64,000 nt of DNA from Candidatus Pelagibacter sp. RS39 (GCF_002101315.1 NZ_CP020777.1:1-64000), one strand, 5' to 3'; shown: positions 16,732 through 25,205, numbered from the stretch's first letter. Numbers and translations are program-made. Notes: generated by a model not told the origin, from the sequence alone.

Positions 16732-17241
16732 TTAAAACTTTTTGAGGAAATTAAACATATAACTATTTGCCCCAGGATTTTTATCCCCTAAACTTGCATT
16801 AGACACATGATTATATGATACGGCAAAATTAGTTGTATCTGTTGTTTTGTAAGAAAGCTGTAATTCTGACTTAAATTCGAGAACATGTCCAAGATCTTTT
16901 CCATCTCCTTCATGATAAAGCCCTGGTGTAAAGCTTGGTGTGAAAAAAAATGGTCCCATGTCCATATTCCATTCCACGCCTGTGTAAATGTATGCAGCAG
17001 AATTTTCAGTTATGAATCCTCCAGTAACTGGCGAAATATTTCCTAAAAATGTATTTCTATTTAAATTTTCATTTTGGTGCTGGAAACCTAGCAATGTTGC
17101 TTTTTGCTTATCATCACTAAAATCAAAATTTCCAAGGTATAAATTAAATTGATGGTTGTTATCATCGATATCAGTATCCCCGAACAATTTTGAGGGTAAA
17201 GTCAAAATTAACAAGATCAAAAAAAAATTTTTTAAAATCAT
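16732..17241 (-). CDS. PagL-like lipid A deacylase, outer-membrane barrel
   Basis: A signal peptide (MILKNFFLILLILTLPSKLFG) is followed by about 145 residues of alternating beta-strand pattern ending in Phe, as outer-membrane barrels do. The segment SYNHVSNASLGDKNPGAN matches the PagL/acyloxyacyl-hydrolase signature with the catalytic His-x-Ser-Asn. It would remove the 3-O acyl chain of lipid A at the outer membrane. The usual glutamate of the triad is not obvious, so activity is uncertain. It sits 15 bp after ccmH on the same strand, probably only as a transcript neighbour. Confidence 0.75.
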   Translation of the reverse strand: MILKNFFLILLILTLPSKLFGDTDIDDNNHQFNLYLGNFDFSDDKQKATLLGFQHQNENLNRNTFLGNISPVTGGFITENSAAYIYTGVEWNMDMGPFFFTPSFTPGLYHEGDGKDLGHVLEFKSELQLSYKTTDTTNFAVSYNHVSNASLGDKNPGANSYMFNFLKKF

Positions 17242-17256
17242 AATATTTAATTAAAA

Positions 17257-17619
17257 TTATTTTTTATAATAAAACTTTTTGATGATTATTGCACCACCTA
17301 CTAAGAATATCAAGATAGGCAACAGCCATAAAAAGTAGGTATTTTTATTAAAAACTGGATCATACAATATCCATTCTCCGTATTTCATTTTTAAAAAACT
17401 ATATATTTCTTCCTCACTCATTCCTTGTTGGATTTTATCTTTAATTACCAACTTAAGACTTATTGCAAATTCTGAATCTGAGTCATGCACTGATTGACCC
17501 TGACAAATTAAACATCTCAAATTTTTCGCTATTTCATTTTCAGTCTTAATTTCATCTGCTTTTAATAAATTAAAATTTAAAATATTAATTACAATCAAGA
17601 ATATATAAATAAATTTCAT
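17257..17619 (-). CDS. ccmH: Cytochrome c maturation protein CcmH (CycL)
   Basis: The signal peptide of about 21 residues precedes the hallmark RCLICQGQS thiol motif (Cys36, Cys39), then a helical domain, GEWILYDP, and a C-terminal membrane helix (about 95-114). It keeps the apocytochrome haem-binding thiols reduced for ligation. At 120 residues it is the short CcmH without the CcmI/TPR part. It overlaps ccmG by 4 bp and is the last ccm gene here. Confidence 0.92.
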   Translation of the reverse strand: MKFIYIFLIVINILNFNLLKADEIKTENEIAKNLRCLICQGQSVHDSDSEFAISLKLVIKDKIQQGMSEEEIYSFLKMKYGEWILYDPVFNKNTYFLWLLPILIFLVGGAIIIKKFYYKK

Positions 17620-18134
17620 CTAATTAATTTCTGGATTTCTAATAAATCTTCGTTGTTAATTGGTCCAATAAATCTTTTTATAATTTTACTTTGATATATT
17701 AAAAAACTTTCTGGAACCCCATAAGCTCCCCATTCTATTGACGCTGTACCATCCCCATCTGAAACAATTAAATCATAAGGGTTTCCCAAATCGTTTAAAA
17801 AACTTGAGGCATTTTTAAAATTATCTTTATAGTTTAATCCTATTAATTTAATTTTTTCATTATTTTTTAATTTCATCAAAAATTCATGTTCCACTTTACA
17901 GGGGATGCACCATGATGCCCAAATGTTCATAAAATAATAATCATTATTTTCAAAAATTTTTTCTGAGATGATATTAGAATCGTTCTCAAAAGATTTTAAT
18001 TCAAAAGATGGAACTTCTTTTTCTAGATTGGTGTTCGGAGTATAAATATTTGGATTTTTTAAACCTTTATAAAAAATTACAAAAGTTATTATAAAAATTA
18101 GAATTAAGATTAGTGGAATAAATTTAGATTTCAT
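17616..18134 (-). CDS. ccmG: Thiol:disulfide interchange protein CcmG (DsbE)
   Basis: This is a membrane-anchored periplasmic thioredoxin-fold protein of 172 residues. An N-terminal helix (5-22) is followed by VPSFELKSF and the active-site WASWCIPCK (Cys76, Cys79), then the cis-proline region WGAYGVPESFLI. It reduces CcmH or apocytochrome c. It overlaps ccmF by 11 bp and ccmH by 4 bp, in the usual F-G-H order. Confidence 0.92.
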   Translation of the reverse strand: MKSKFIPLILILIFIITFVIFYKGLKNPNIYTPNTNLEKEVPSFELKSFENDSNIISEKIFENNDYYFMNIWASWCIPCKVEHEFLMKLKNNEKIKLIGLNYKDNFKNASSFLNDLGNPYDLIVSDGDGTASIEWGAYGVPESFLIYQSKIIKRFIGPINNEDLLEIQKLIR

Positions 18135-20001
18135 ATCTTTTGTTGAAAAGACTTAAAGAACCTCCAAAAGTTATCAATAATACTGAAATCCATATCCAGA
18201 TCATAAAAGGTTTAACTTGATATCTGATATTAAAATATTCTTGATTCTGAACATAATTCATTGTTATGAATTTATCAGTGAATAAGTTCGTTTTAATATC
18301 AGCTTCACTCGTGATTATATTTGGTTGATTATATATTCTTAACTCAGGATTGAGGATATCTGATGATCCATCCAAATATTGGATATTAAATTTGCCTATG
18401 ATTGCTTTAAAATTTTTTTCATCCTCTTGATCAATATTTTCAAAATTAATTGTAAATTTTTCAGTCTTAAATGTTTCACCAATTTTTAAATTGGTAATTA
18501 CCTCATTAGAAAAAATATTGTTAAATAAAACACTTAAAATTAGTAAGCTGAAACCAAAATGAGCAATGTTCTGAGATAAATTTTTAAATCTTTTGACAAA
18601 AAATTCTCTCGAAGTAGAAAAAAATAAAAAAAAAGCAGATGTAACTAAAATGGTGTTAACTAGGAATTTTATATCAAATTGTTTAATTATTAATGCTGAT
18701 AATAAAAATGATATTGTCAAAAATACCATCATATAAAACTTATCTTTAAAATCTGATTTAACCCAATTAAGATTTGGCCCAATTGCCATAGCTATTAAAA
18801 ATGGAATTAAGAAAGGCAATATGAGTTTATTATAAAAAGGTGGTCCAACAGATATTTTATTTGCAGTTATAACTTCTAAAAATATTGGATAAATCGTTCC
18901 TATTAAAACTACTGATAAAAAATACATCATAAACCAATTATTAATCAAAATAGATGTCTCTTTACTCAGCCAAAAAAAATTATTTTCTATTTTTTCTTTT
19001 CCTGAATGAAAAAAAATGAAAATAAAAATAGATAAAAAGATAAGTGTAAAAAGAAAAATTAGAATAAACAATCCCCTCTCTGGATCATTGGCAAATGTGT
19101 GAACTGAATTCAAAATTCCAGATCTTACTAAAAAAGTACCACTCATACTTAAGGCAAAAGTTGCAATTGACAGTATCATGGCCCATGAAGTTAAAATTTT
19201 CTTCTTCTCTAAGACTAAGATACAGTGAAGTAGAGTTGTTAATGCAAACCATGGCATTAAAGATACATTTTCAACCGGATCCCAAAACCAAAAACCTCCC
19301 CAGCCTAACTCATAATATGCCCAAATAGATCCAAGCAAAATTCCTAGTGTTAGAAAAACCCAAGATGCTAAAACCCATTGTTTAATATGCTTTGCCCATT
19401 CTTTTGATACATGTGATGTAACCATGGCAGCAAGAGCAGATGAGAAAATTATCGAAGAACCGACATAACCCAAATATAAAATTGGTGGATGTATTGCTAA
19501 AGCAGGATCTTGTAAAATTGGGTTCAGACCTAAACCTTCATTTGGTGTTGGAAAAATATAATTAAATGGACTTGAAGTTTTAATTAAAAAAATAAAAAAA
19601 CCTATAATTATTATTTGTTGAAATAATAAAGTTAAAATTCTGTAATTTTTTGGCTGCTGACTAGATTTGATTAAAAAAATTGAAATAAACAAAGTTAATA
19701 CTAGCAACCATAACAACAAACTACCCTCATGATTACCCCAAGTTCCTGAGATTTTATAAAATAATGGCTTGGTCGTATGAGAGTGATTAAAAACAGTTTC
19801 GTTACTAAAATCTGAGTTAATAAAAGAAATAATTAATCCAAAAAAACTTAGGACTACAAAAAAAAATTGGGTAAATGTAAAAGATATTATTCTTTTATCT
19901 AAAATTTCAGTATTTCTTAAATTTCTAACTGAAAAAAAAATAATAAAAACTGATAAAAAAAGCCCAAAACTTAATGAATAAGAACCTATCAAACTCGCCA
20001 A
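18124..20001 (-). CDS. ccmF: Cytochrome c haem lyase subunit CcmF
   Basis: This large polytopic membrane protein of 625 residues carries the tryptophan-rich WGGFWFWDPVENVSLMPW motif that handles haem, along with GTWGNHEGSLLLW and conserved periplasmic His residues (DPALAIHPPILYLGY). With CcmH it attaches haem to apocytochrome c. The frame appears to start with TTG at 20001, two bases after the ccmE stop. No ATG lies near the expected N-terminus. The C-terminal periplasmic beta domain and final membrane helix are present. Confidence 0.93.
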   Translation of the reverse strand: MASLIGSYSLSFGLFLSVFIIFFSVRNLRNTEILDKRIISFTFTQFFFVVLSFFGLIISFINSDFSNETVFNHSHTTKPLFYKISGTWGNHEGSLLLWLLVLTLFISIFLIKSSQQPKNYRILTLLFQQIIIIGFFIFLIKTSSPFNYIFPTPNEGLGLNPILQDPALAIHPPILYLGYVGSSIIFSSALAAMVTSHVSKEWAKHIKQWVLASWVFLTLGILLGSIWAYYELGWGGFWFWDPVENVSLMPWFALTTLLHCILVLEKKKILTSWAMILSIATFALSMSGTFLVRSGILNSVHTFANDPERGLFILIFLFTLIFLSIFIFIFFHSGKEKIENNFFWLSKETSILINNWFMMYFLSVVLIGTIYPIFLEVITANKISVGPPFYNKLILPFLIPFLIAMAIGPNLNWVKSDFKDKFYMMVFLTISFLLSALIIKQFDIKFLVNTILVTSAFFLFFSTSREFFVKRFKNLSQNIAHFGFSLLILSVLFNNIFSNEVITNLKIGETFKTEKFTINFENIDQEDEKNFKAIIGKFNIQYLDGSSDILNPELRIYNQPNIITSEADIKTNLFTDKFITMNYVQNQEYFNIRYQVKPFMIWIWISVLLITFGGSLSLFNKRYEI

Positions 20002-20003
20002 AT

Positions 20004-20423
20004 TTATTTCTCCTCTAATGCAGCCTTAACTTCTGGTGGCATATAATTTTCATCATGTTTAGCCAAAATTTTTGTAGCTAAAAAAAAATTTTTATCTTTT
20101 AAATATCCCTCAGCAACAACACCTTTTTCCTCCGCAAAAAGATTTGGCACAACCCCAGAATAAATAACATTTATCTCGTTTTTAAAATCTGTCACAATAA
20201 ATTTTATTTCTTTTGAAATTATAGTTATAGAGTCTTTTTTAACCATCCCACCTATTCTAATTTTTTTTTTGCTAATTTCACTTAAAGTTTTAATTTCAGT
20301 TGGAGACTTAAAAAAAATAACATTTTCCTCTAGAGACTTAATTAATAAAAAAACTGATAACGCTAATGTTGCTAATATTAATAATACGAAAAAAAATCTT
20401 AATTTAACTTTTCGCCCATACAT
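20004..20423 (-). CDS. ccmE: Cytochrome c maturation haem chaperone CcmE
   Basis: An N-terminal membrane anchor (about 8-28) precedes an OB-fold domain with [11 protein letters not shown] and ending [13 protein letters not shown]. His123 is the residue that binds haem covalently, and Tyr127 is the conserved partner. At 139 residues it is normal. It carries haem from CcmC to CcmF in the periplasm. It lies 10 bp after ccmD. Confidence 0.94.
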   Translation of the reverse strand: MYGRKVKLRFFFVLLILATLALSVFLLIKSLEENVIFFKSPTEIKTLSEISKKKIRIGGMVKKDSITIISKEIKFIVTDFKNEINVIYSGVVPNLFAEEKGVVAEGYLKDKNFFLATKILAKHDENYMPPEVKAALEEK

Positions 20424-20433
20424 GTTTCAAAAG

Positions 20434-20661
20434 TTAAATGTTTGAAGTGTTTGACAAAATTTCTTTATTTATACTTTGAGATTTTGCAAAAGCTGCCTTC
20501 TCAGAATTTAAAGACCCAAATTTTGCTATGAATTTATTTTTTTCTTTGTTGTATTGAATTTTGATGACCAAAAAAAGTGTCAAAAAACTTACTAGAGTAA
20601 ATGTGAATGCTAACCAAACATACAGTCCAAATCCATTCATAAAAAATAAACTTTCAATCAT
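20434..20661 (-). CDS. ccmD: Haem exporter protein CcmD
   Basis: This 75-residue protein begins with a short periplasmic NGFGLYVWLAF segment, has one membrane helix (about 13-34) and then a charged cytoplasmic tail. That is the CcmD pattern, and the position between ccmC and ccmE confirms it. CcmD helps release holo-CcmE. The tail is longer than in many CcmD proteins. It overlaps ccmC by 4 bp. Confidence 0.85.
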   Translation of the reverse strand: MIESLFFMNGFGLYVWLAFTFTLVSFLTLFLVIKIQYNKEKNKFIAKFGSLNSEKAAFAKSQSINKEILSNTSNI

Positions 20662-21365
20662 AATCTATCTAACCCTTTATTCTTAATTTTTATCAGTTCT
20701 GTATTATATTTCATTAAAAAAATCAGTAGAGAAAATAGGGCAAATGCCGCAGTCATTGTCAATAAAGGAAAGAGCATTGATATGTGAATTGACGACTTCG
20801 AAAGTATGTTGATTGAAGCTGGTTGATGCAATGTATTCCACCAATCTACAGAATACTTAATTATAGGAACATTAATTATTCCCAAAATCGTAATAATTGA
20901 TGTGACTTTAAATACTTTGTCATTATCTTCAAAAATTCTCCATGCAACAAGATACATTAAATAAAAAAGTGCTAATATTAACATTGAAGTTATTCTTGCA
21001 TCCCATGCCCACCATGTACCCCATGTAGGTTTACCCCATATCGAACCAGTCACCAGAGCTATTATATTAAATACTAATCCAGAAGGTGCCAAACTTTTTG
21101 CAATTAAAAAAAAATTTCTAAATTTAAAAATGTACCCAACTATGGACAAGAAAGTAATAGTGGAAAAAATTCCAAGCGAAATCCAAGCTGCTGGAACATG
21201 AACATACATAATTCTGACAGTGTCACTCTGCTTATAATCCTCAGGAGATAATATTAATGCCTCTGTTAATCCTATCGAGAGAATGACGATAAATAAAAAT
21301 AACACATATTTAGGTGCTTTCGACGTTATTGAAAAAATTTTATTTGGTTCAAAATATTTAAACAT
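20658..21365 (-). CDS. ccmC: Haem transporter CcmC
   Basis: This six-helix membrane protein of 235 residues has the tryptophan-rich WGKPTWGTWWAWDARITSML motif and the conserved histidines in MYVHVPAAW and HQPAS. It loads haem onto CcmE. It is the first ccm gene of this run. The 160-bp gap upstream contains a folded element that could pair with the first base of its start codon. Confidence 0.94.
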   Translation of the reverse strand: MFKYFEPNKIFSITSKAPKYVLFLFIVILSIGLTEALILSPEDYKQSDTVRIMYVHVPAAWISLGIFSTITFLSIVGYIFKFRNFFLIAKSLAPSGLVFNIIALVTGSIWGKPTWGTWWAWDARITSMLILALFYLMYLVAWRIFEDNDKVFKVTSIITILGIINVPIIKYSVDWWNTLHQPASINILSKSSIHISMLFPLLTMTAAFALFSLLIFLMKYNTELIKIKNKGLDRL

Positions 21366-21473
21366 TTATGAGATTATATTTATTATGAAAAAACTGCCTG
21401 ATCAAGAATGCCAGAGGGAGATAATAACGAAGGGTAAATAAGTAGCACCCTTGATCAGAATTAGCCTCATAAA
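21365..21473 (-). ncRNA. Unassigned structured leader or small RNA upstream of ccmC
   Basis: Nested inverted repeats occur here. TTTATGAG (21365-21372) matches CTCATAAA (21466-21473). CTGATCAAG (21398-21406) matches CTTGATCAG (21450-21458). AAGGGT (21430-21435) matches ACCCTT (21447-21452), which competes for three bases with the previous stem. On the minus strand the stem is followed by a run of six T (21388-21393), as in a terminator or attenuator, and the outer stem reaches the ccmC ATG. I could not assign it to a known riboswitch or SRP RNA. The strand is inferred. Confidence 0.45.
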
Positions 21474-21485
21474 AGCAAATTGCTG

Positions 21486-21491
21486 TGTCAA
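21486..21491 (-). promoter_or_regulatory. Consensus -35 box upstream of the ccmC leader
   Basis: TTGACA is present on the minus strand. No good -10 lies at 17 nt; the closest is TATGAG at a 14-nt spacer, so this is only a candidate promoter for the leader and the ccm genes. Confidence 0.3.
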
Positions 21492-21526
21492 AGGTTTGAA
21501 CTAAATGTGTTAAAAAAGTGGTTTAT

Positions 21527-21847
21527 TTAATTAGATAGCTTGAAATAGCTAGATCCCTTTTTCCCAGAAAAAATTTCTTCAATTAAAGGATGTTTTATTG
21601 GCTCATCTGAATCATCAACTAAAAGATTTTGCTCTGAAACGTATGCCTCGTATGTGATTTCATCATTTTCAGCTAACAGATGATAAAAAGGCTGATCTTT
21701 TCTTGGTCTTACATTTTTTGGAATCGATTGATACCATTCTTCTGAATTATTAAATTCAAAATCAACATCATAAATTACACCTCTAAAGTCGAAGTGTTTA
21801 TGTTTTACTATATCTCCAATTGAAAATTTAGCTTTTTGAATTGCCAT
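21527..21847 (-). CDS. hspQ: Heat shock protein HspQ (YccV-like)
   Basis: The sequence KFSIGDIVKHKHFDFRGVIYDVD, followed by EEWYQ and RPRKDQPFYHLLAENDE plus AYVSEQNL, is the HspQ/hemimethylated-DNA-binding YccV domain. At 106 residues it is normal. HspQ modulates Lon-type proteolysis in enterics. A sigma32-like promoter lies directly upstream of its ATG, in agreement with stress regulation. It is convergent with nothing and stands alone between the ccm leader and yciB. Confidence 0.88.
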   Translation of the reverse strand: MAIQKAKFSIGDIVKHKHFDFRGVIYDVDFEFNNSEEWYQSIPKNVRPRKDQPFYHLLAENDEITYEAYVSEQNLLVDDSDEPIKHPLIEEIFSGKKGSSYFKLSN

Positions 21848-21855
21848 CGTGTTTA

Positions 21856-21882
21856 GTATGGGTATTTAAAAACAAAAATCAA
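21856..21882 (-). promoter_or_regulatory. Sigma32-like promoter of hspQ
   Basis: On the minus strand TTGATT (21877-21882), a 13-nt spacer and ACCCATAC (21856-21863) resemble TTGAAA / CCCCATNT. Only 8 nt separate the -10 element from the ATG at 21847, so the mRNA would be leaderless or nearly so. The same geometry is found at hslV. Confidence 0.5.
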
Positions 21883-21935
21883 TAAGAAAAATTAAAAGTT
21901 TTTATGAAAATATTATTTATGTTAATATCTCGTTT

Positions 21936-22487
21936 GTGAACAAATCTTTTTTAAAGTTTTTAACAGATTTTGGACCTCTAGTAATTTTTTTTTACTACTA
22001 CTACGATAGTGGAAAAGACTTAAAAATTGCAATTCCTCCATTTATTATTGCGACAATAATTGCATTAGCTATTGTTTGGTTTTTAGAAAAAAAAATACCA
22101 AAAATTCCTTTGTTAAGTGGAGTTTTAATCACTTTATTTGGTGGCTTAACAATTTACTTTGATAATCCAGTTTTTATTTATGTCAAACCAACAATTATAA
22201 ATATTCTTTTTGCATTCGCTTTGATATTTGGGAGGTACTTCACAAATGAACCTGTTTTAAAAAAATTAATGGGAAACTCTGTCTCGCTCACTGATGAAGG
22301 ATGGGAAATATTAAATAAAAGATGGATATATTTCTTTTTTGGTCTTGCGATTCTTAACGAAATAGTTTGGCGAACTCAATCTGAAGAATTTTGGGTAAAT
22401 TTTAAAGTATGGGGACTATTACCAATTACATTTATATTCACTGCTTTTCAAATAGGTTTAATAAATAAGTATAAAACAAATGAATAA
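21936..22487 (+). CDS. yciB: Inner membrane septation protein A family (YciB)
   Basis: The N-terminus FLKFLTDFGPLVIFFYYYY and the later LLSGVLITLFGGLTIYF, IKPTIINILFA-type segment and LTDEGWEILNKRW are characteristic of YciB/IspZ. There are about five membrane helices in 183 residues. It acts at the inner membrane in envelope and septum function. The start is GTG at 21936; the next Met would remove conserved residues. It overlaps the DUF2794-like gene by 8 bp. Confidence 0.9.
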   Translation: MNKSFLKFLTDFGPLVIFFYYYYDSGKDLKIAIPPFIIATIIALAIVWFLEKKIPKIPLLSGVLITLFGGLTIYFDNPVFIYVKPTIINILFAFALIFGRYFTNEPVLKKLMGNSVSLTDEGWEILNKRWIYFFFGLAILNEIVWRTQSEEFWVNFKVWGLLPITFIFTAFQIGLINKYKTNE

Positions 22488-22821
22488 TAATTTACGTCTA
22501 ATAATTGATAATGTTAATAAAAAGAATATTGAAGAAAAACATTTTTTTGAAAAAAATGAACTTAAAATTATTTTAGACTTATACGCTAAAATGGTCTCTG
22601 AAGGATCATGGAAAGACTATGGACTTAATATCTCAAGCAAACAAGTTGGTTTTAGTGTTTTTAAAAATACTACAGAAAATGCTCTGTATAAGATTTGCAA
22701 AAATTTTAAGCCAAAAAATAAAAATCTTAAATACTTAATTACCGATGCTAATGGAAAAATATTTAGAAATTCGTCTGATTTAAATAATCTATTGAAAAAT
22801 ATTAATTGGAAAAAACTTTAA
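22480..22821 (+). CDS. DUF2794-like small protein
   Basis: This soluble 113-residue protein contains FFEKNELKIILDLYAKMVSEGSWKDYGL, a pattern I associate with the alphaproteobacterial DUF2794 family. The function of that family is unknown. It starts 8 bp inside yciB, so the two are cotranscribed and translationally coupled. No signal peptide or membrane segment is visible. The C-terminus ends NINWKKL, next to the convergent BI-1 gene. Confidence 0.72.
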   Translation: MNNNLRLIIDNVNKKNIEEKHFFEKNELKIILDLYAKMVSEGSWKDYGLNISSKQVGFSVFKNTTENALYKICKNFKPKNKNLKYLITDANGKIFRNSSDLNNLLKNINWKKL

Positions 22822-22822
22822 A

Positions 22823-23587
22823 TTATCTTCTTTGACCAAAAAGTCTAAGCAACATGATAAATAAATTAATAAAGTCTAAATAAAGCGTTAATGCACCCAT
22901 TACAGCTTTTTTACCCATTAACTCTCCTGTGTCGCTGGCAGCATACATGTTTTTAATTTTTTGAGTGTCGTAAGCTGTTAGTCCTACAAAAATTAAAACT
23001 CCTAAAATAGAAATTACGAAATACATCATCGAAGACTTCATAAATATGTTAACAATAGATGCGATTATAATTCCAATTAAACCCATCATTAAAAAAGATC
23101 CTAATTTTGTTAAATCTCTTTTAGTTGTGTATCCATATATACTCATCGCTCCAAATGTAGCAGAGCAAATGAAAAATACTCTTGTGATACTCATCCCAGT
23201 ATAAACTAATAAAATCGATGAAAGAGACAGACCCATCAATGCTGCAAAAATCCAAAAAGTTGTTTGTGCTTTAGCTGCACTCATTTTATTTATGCCAAAG
23301 CTCATGTAAAACACGATCCCAAGCGGAGCTAACATTACCAGCCATTTTAACCCTGACATATAAATTGCGTTACCCACTTGAGTTAGTCCAACTATAGATC
23401 CTGAGCTATCAGTCACAACTGACATTTTGAAAGTTATAAGAGCAATTATCCCTGTCATAAGAATTCCTGTTGCCATGTAGTTATAGACTTTTAACATGTA
23501 GGCTCTTAAGCCTTCATCTGTTACTGCTGTTGATTGTTGGGCAGCTTCTTTCGCTCTACCTAAAATACCTTTTTTATTAAATTCCAT
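22823..23587 (-). CDS. Bax inhibitor-1 / YccA family membrane protein
   Basis: Seven hydrophobic helices are preceded by a short N-terminal cytoplasmic stretch. Family patterns include LRAYMLKVYNYMATGILMTG near residue 27, YDTQKIKNMY and the C-terminal LYLDFINLFIMLLRLFGQRR. The length of 254 residues is usual. BI-1 homologues such as YbhL and YccA act in membrane calcium or pH leak and FtsH regulation. The role here is not established. It is convergent with the DUF2794-like gene, with a 1-bp gap. Confidence 0.92.
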   Translation of the reverse strand: MEFNKKGILGRAKEAAQQSTAVTDEGLRAYMLKVYNYMATGILMTGIIALITFKMSVVTDSSGSIVGLTQVGNAIYMSGLKWLVMLAPLGIVFYMSFGINKMSAAKAQTTFWIFAALMGLSLSSILLVYTGMSITRVFFICSATFGAMSIYGYTTKRDLTKLGSFLMMGLIGIIIASIVNIFMKSSMMYFVISILGVLIFVGLTAYDTQKIKNMYAASDTGELMGKKAVMGALTLYLDFINLFIMLLRLFGQRR

Positions 23588-23664
23588 GAGATAACATATA
23601 TAATCTTTTGTTAATTATTCAAGATATCAAAAAAACAATAAATGACTAATGTTGTGAAACACTG

Positions 23665-24705
23665 ATGAATTACAAAAAATTAGGAAATACTGATCTAGAT
23701 GTAAGTACAATTTGTCTCGGTACAATGACCTGGGGTGAACAAAATACAGAGAGAGAAGGTTTTGAACAAATGGATTTTGCTTTGAACCAAGGAGTAAATT
23801 TTTGGGATACAGCTGAAATATATTCAATTCCAATGAGAGAAGAAACCTATGGGGAAACTGAAAAAATAATTGGTAATTGGTTTCAAAAAACAAAAAAAAG
23901 AAATGATGTTGTTCTTGCTACTAAAGTTTGTGGAAATACGTCGAACAAATATATTAGAGGTGGTGGAAATAGTTTTGGTAAAAAAAAAATTACAGAAGCA
24001 TTAGATGAAAGCTTAAGAAGATTAAAAACAGACTATATTGATTTATATCAACTTCATTGGCCTGAAAGAAGTACAAATTTTTTTGGTGATTACGGTTATG
24101 AACATGACGAAAATGATAAAGACTGGACACCTTTTGAAGAAATTTTAGAAAGTTTAAAAAAATTTATTGAACAAGGTAAAATTAGATATGTAGGTTTGTC
24201 TAATGAAACTGCTTGGGGTTTATCAAAATTTCTTGAACTCTCAAAAATAAAAGGGCTTCCAAAAATGATGTCTGTTCAAAATCCTTACAACTTACTAAAT
24301 CGAACGTATGAGATTGGTTTAGCGGAAATTTCCATAAGAGAACAAAGTGGATTATTAGCTTACTCTCCATTGGCGTTTGGATATCTAACAGGAAAATATA
24401 GAAATAATAAATTACCAGCAAAATCTAGAATGCAATTGTTTAAAGATTTTAACAGATATAAAAATGAAAATGGTCAAAAAGCCATTGATGAATACTACAA
24501 AATTTCAAAAAAATATAATTTAGATTTTACTCAAATGTCTTTAAAATTCTGTGAAATTCAACATTTCACAACAAGTGTTATAATAGGAGCAACGACAATG
24601 GAACAGTTGAAAACAAATATAGAAAGTGTAAATGTAAATTTAAACAGCGATATAATAAATGATATTAATAAAATTCAACAGAAATATCCTAATCCATGTC
24701 CATAA
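23665..24705 (+). CDS. Aldo/keto reductase (Tas-like)
   Basis: The frame opens MNYKKLGNTDLDVSTICLGT. It contains the catalytic Asp and Tyr in NFWDTAEIYS, Lys in VVLATKVCG, His in LYQLHWPER, and the NADPH-binding IIGATTMEQLKTN near the end. At 346 residues it matches the longer Tas/YghZ-type reductases. It reduces aldehydes or ketones with NADPH in the cytoplasm, and the substrate is unknown. It overlaps the next gene by 10 bp. Confidence 0.92.
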   Translation: MNYKKLGNTDLDVSTICLGTMTWGEQNTEREGFEQMDFALNQGVNFWDTAEIYSIPMREETYGETEKIIGNWFQKTKKRNDVVLATKVCGNTSNKYIRGGGNSFGKKKITEALDESLRRLKTDYIDLYQLHWPERSTNFFGDYGYEHDENDKDWTPFEEILESLKKFIEQGKIRYVGLSNETAWGLSKFLELSKIKGLPKMMSVQNPYNLLNRTYEIGLAEISIREQSGLLAYSPLAFGYLTGKYRNNKLPAKSRMQLFKDFNRYKNENGQKAIDEYYKISKKYNLDFTQMSLKFCEIQHFTTSVIIGATTMEQLKTNIESVNVNLNSDIINDINKIQQKYPNPCP

Positions 24706-25202
24706 TTAAAAAATTTATCTTCACTTTTTTATTTTTAATCATTCCAACTACAATTAGTTTAGCTGATATAAAAAAAGTTGGTAAATTCAAAGATTGGGAA
24801 ACATTAGTATTACAAGAAAGTTCTGGTAAAGTTTGTTTTGCTCAGTCTACCCCTGTTTTACAAGCACCAAAAACAAATAAGAGAGATGCTAGATTATTTG
24901 TTACTTTCAGACCGAGTGAAAAAATTTCTAATGAGATAAGTGCGACTGCTGGATATGAATTTAACAAAAATAATACTGTTTTAGCAACTTCAGGAAATAA
25001 CAAATTTAAATTTGATATTAAACAACAGGGTTTTGCTTGGATGACAAGTAATAAAAAAGAAAACATAATGGTTAAAGTTATGAAAAAAGGATCAAGAATT
25101 ATGGTTACTGGTTATAATGAAAAAGGTTCACAAACCATAGATCATTATTCATTATTAGGATTCACAAAGGCCTATAATTCTGCAAAAAAAGCTTGCAGTT
25201 AA
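24696..25202 (+). CDS. IalB-like invasion-associated family protein, secreted
   Basis: A signal peptide (MSIIKKFIFTFLFLIIPTTISLA) precedes KKVGKFKDWETLVLQESSGKVCF, which is like the start of the IalB family (invasion associated locus B, common in free-living alphaproteobacteria). One Cys lies near the N-terminus and one at the C-terminal end (KKACS), so a disulfide is likely. The role in non-pathogens is unknown; the mature domain is periplasmic. It overlaps the aldo/keto reductase by 10 bp and ends 3 bp before argG. Confidence 0.78.
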   Translation: MSIIKKFIFTFLFLIIPTTISLADIKKVGKFKDWETLVLQESSGKVCFAQSTPVLQAPKTNKRDARLFVTFRPSEKISNEISATAGYEFNKNNTVLATSGNNKFKFDIKQQGFAWMTSNKKENIMVKVMKKGSRIMVTGYNEKGSQTIDHYSLLGFTKAYNSAKKACS

Positions 25203-25205
25203 TTA

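Noticed and set aside
21398-21420. Resemblance of the ccmC leader (plus strand) to part of a TPP riboswitch (CCTGATC...AATGCCAG)
   Set aside because: The essential CTGAGA element and the other conserved helix are missing, and the segment pairs differently.
21365-21473. Possible 4.5S SRP RNA in the ccmC upstream region
   Set aside because: The length is about right, but the conserved GGAA-loop core (GTCCGGAAGGAAGCAG type) is absent on both strands.
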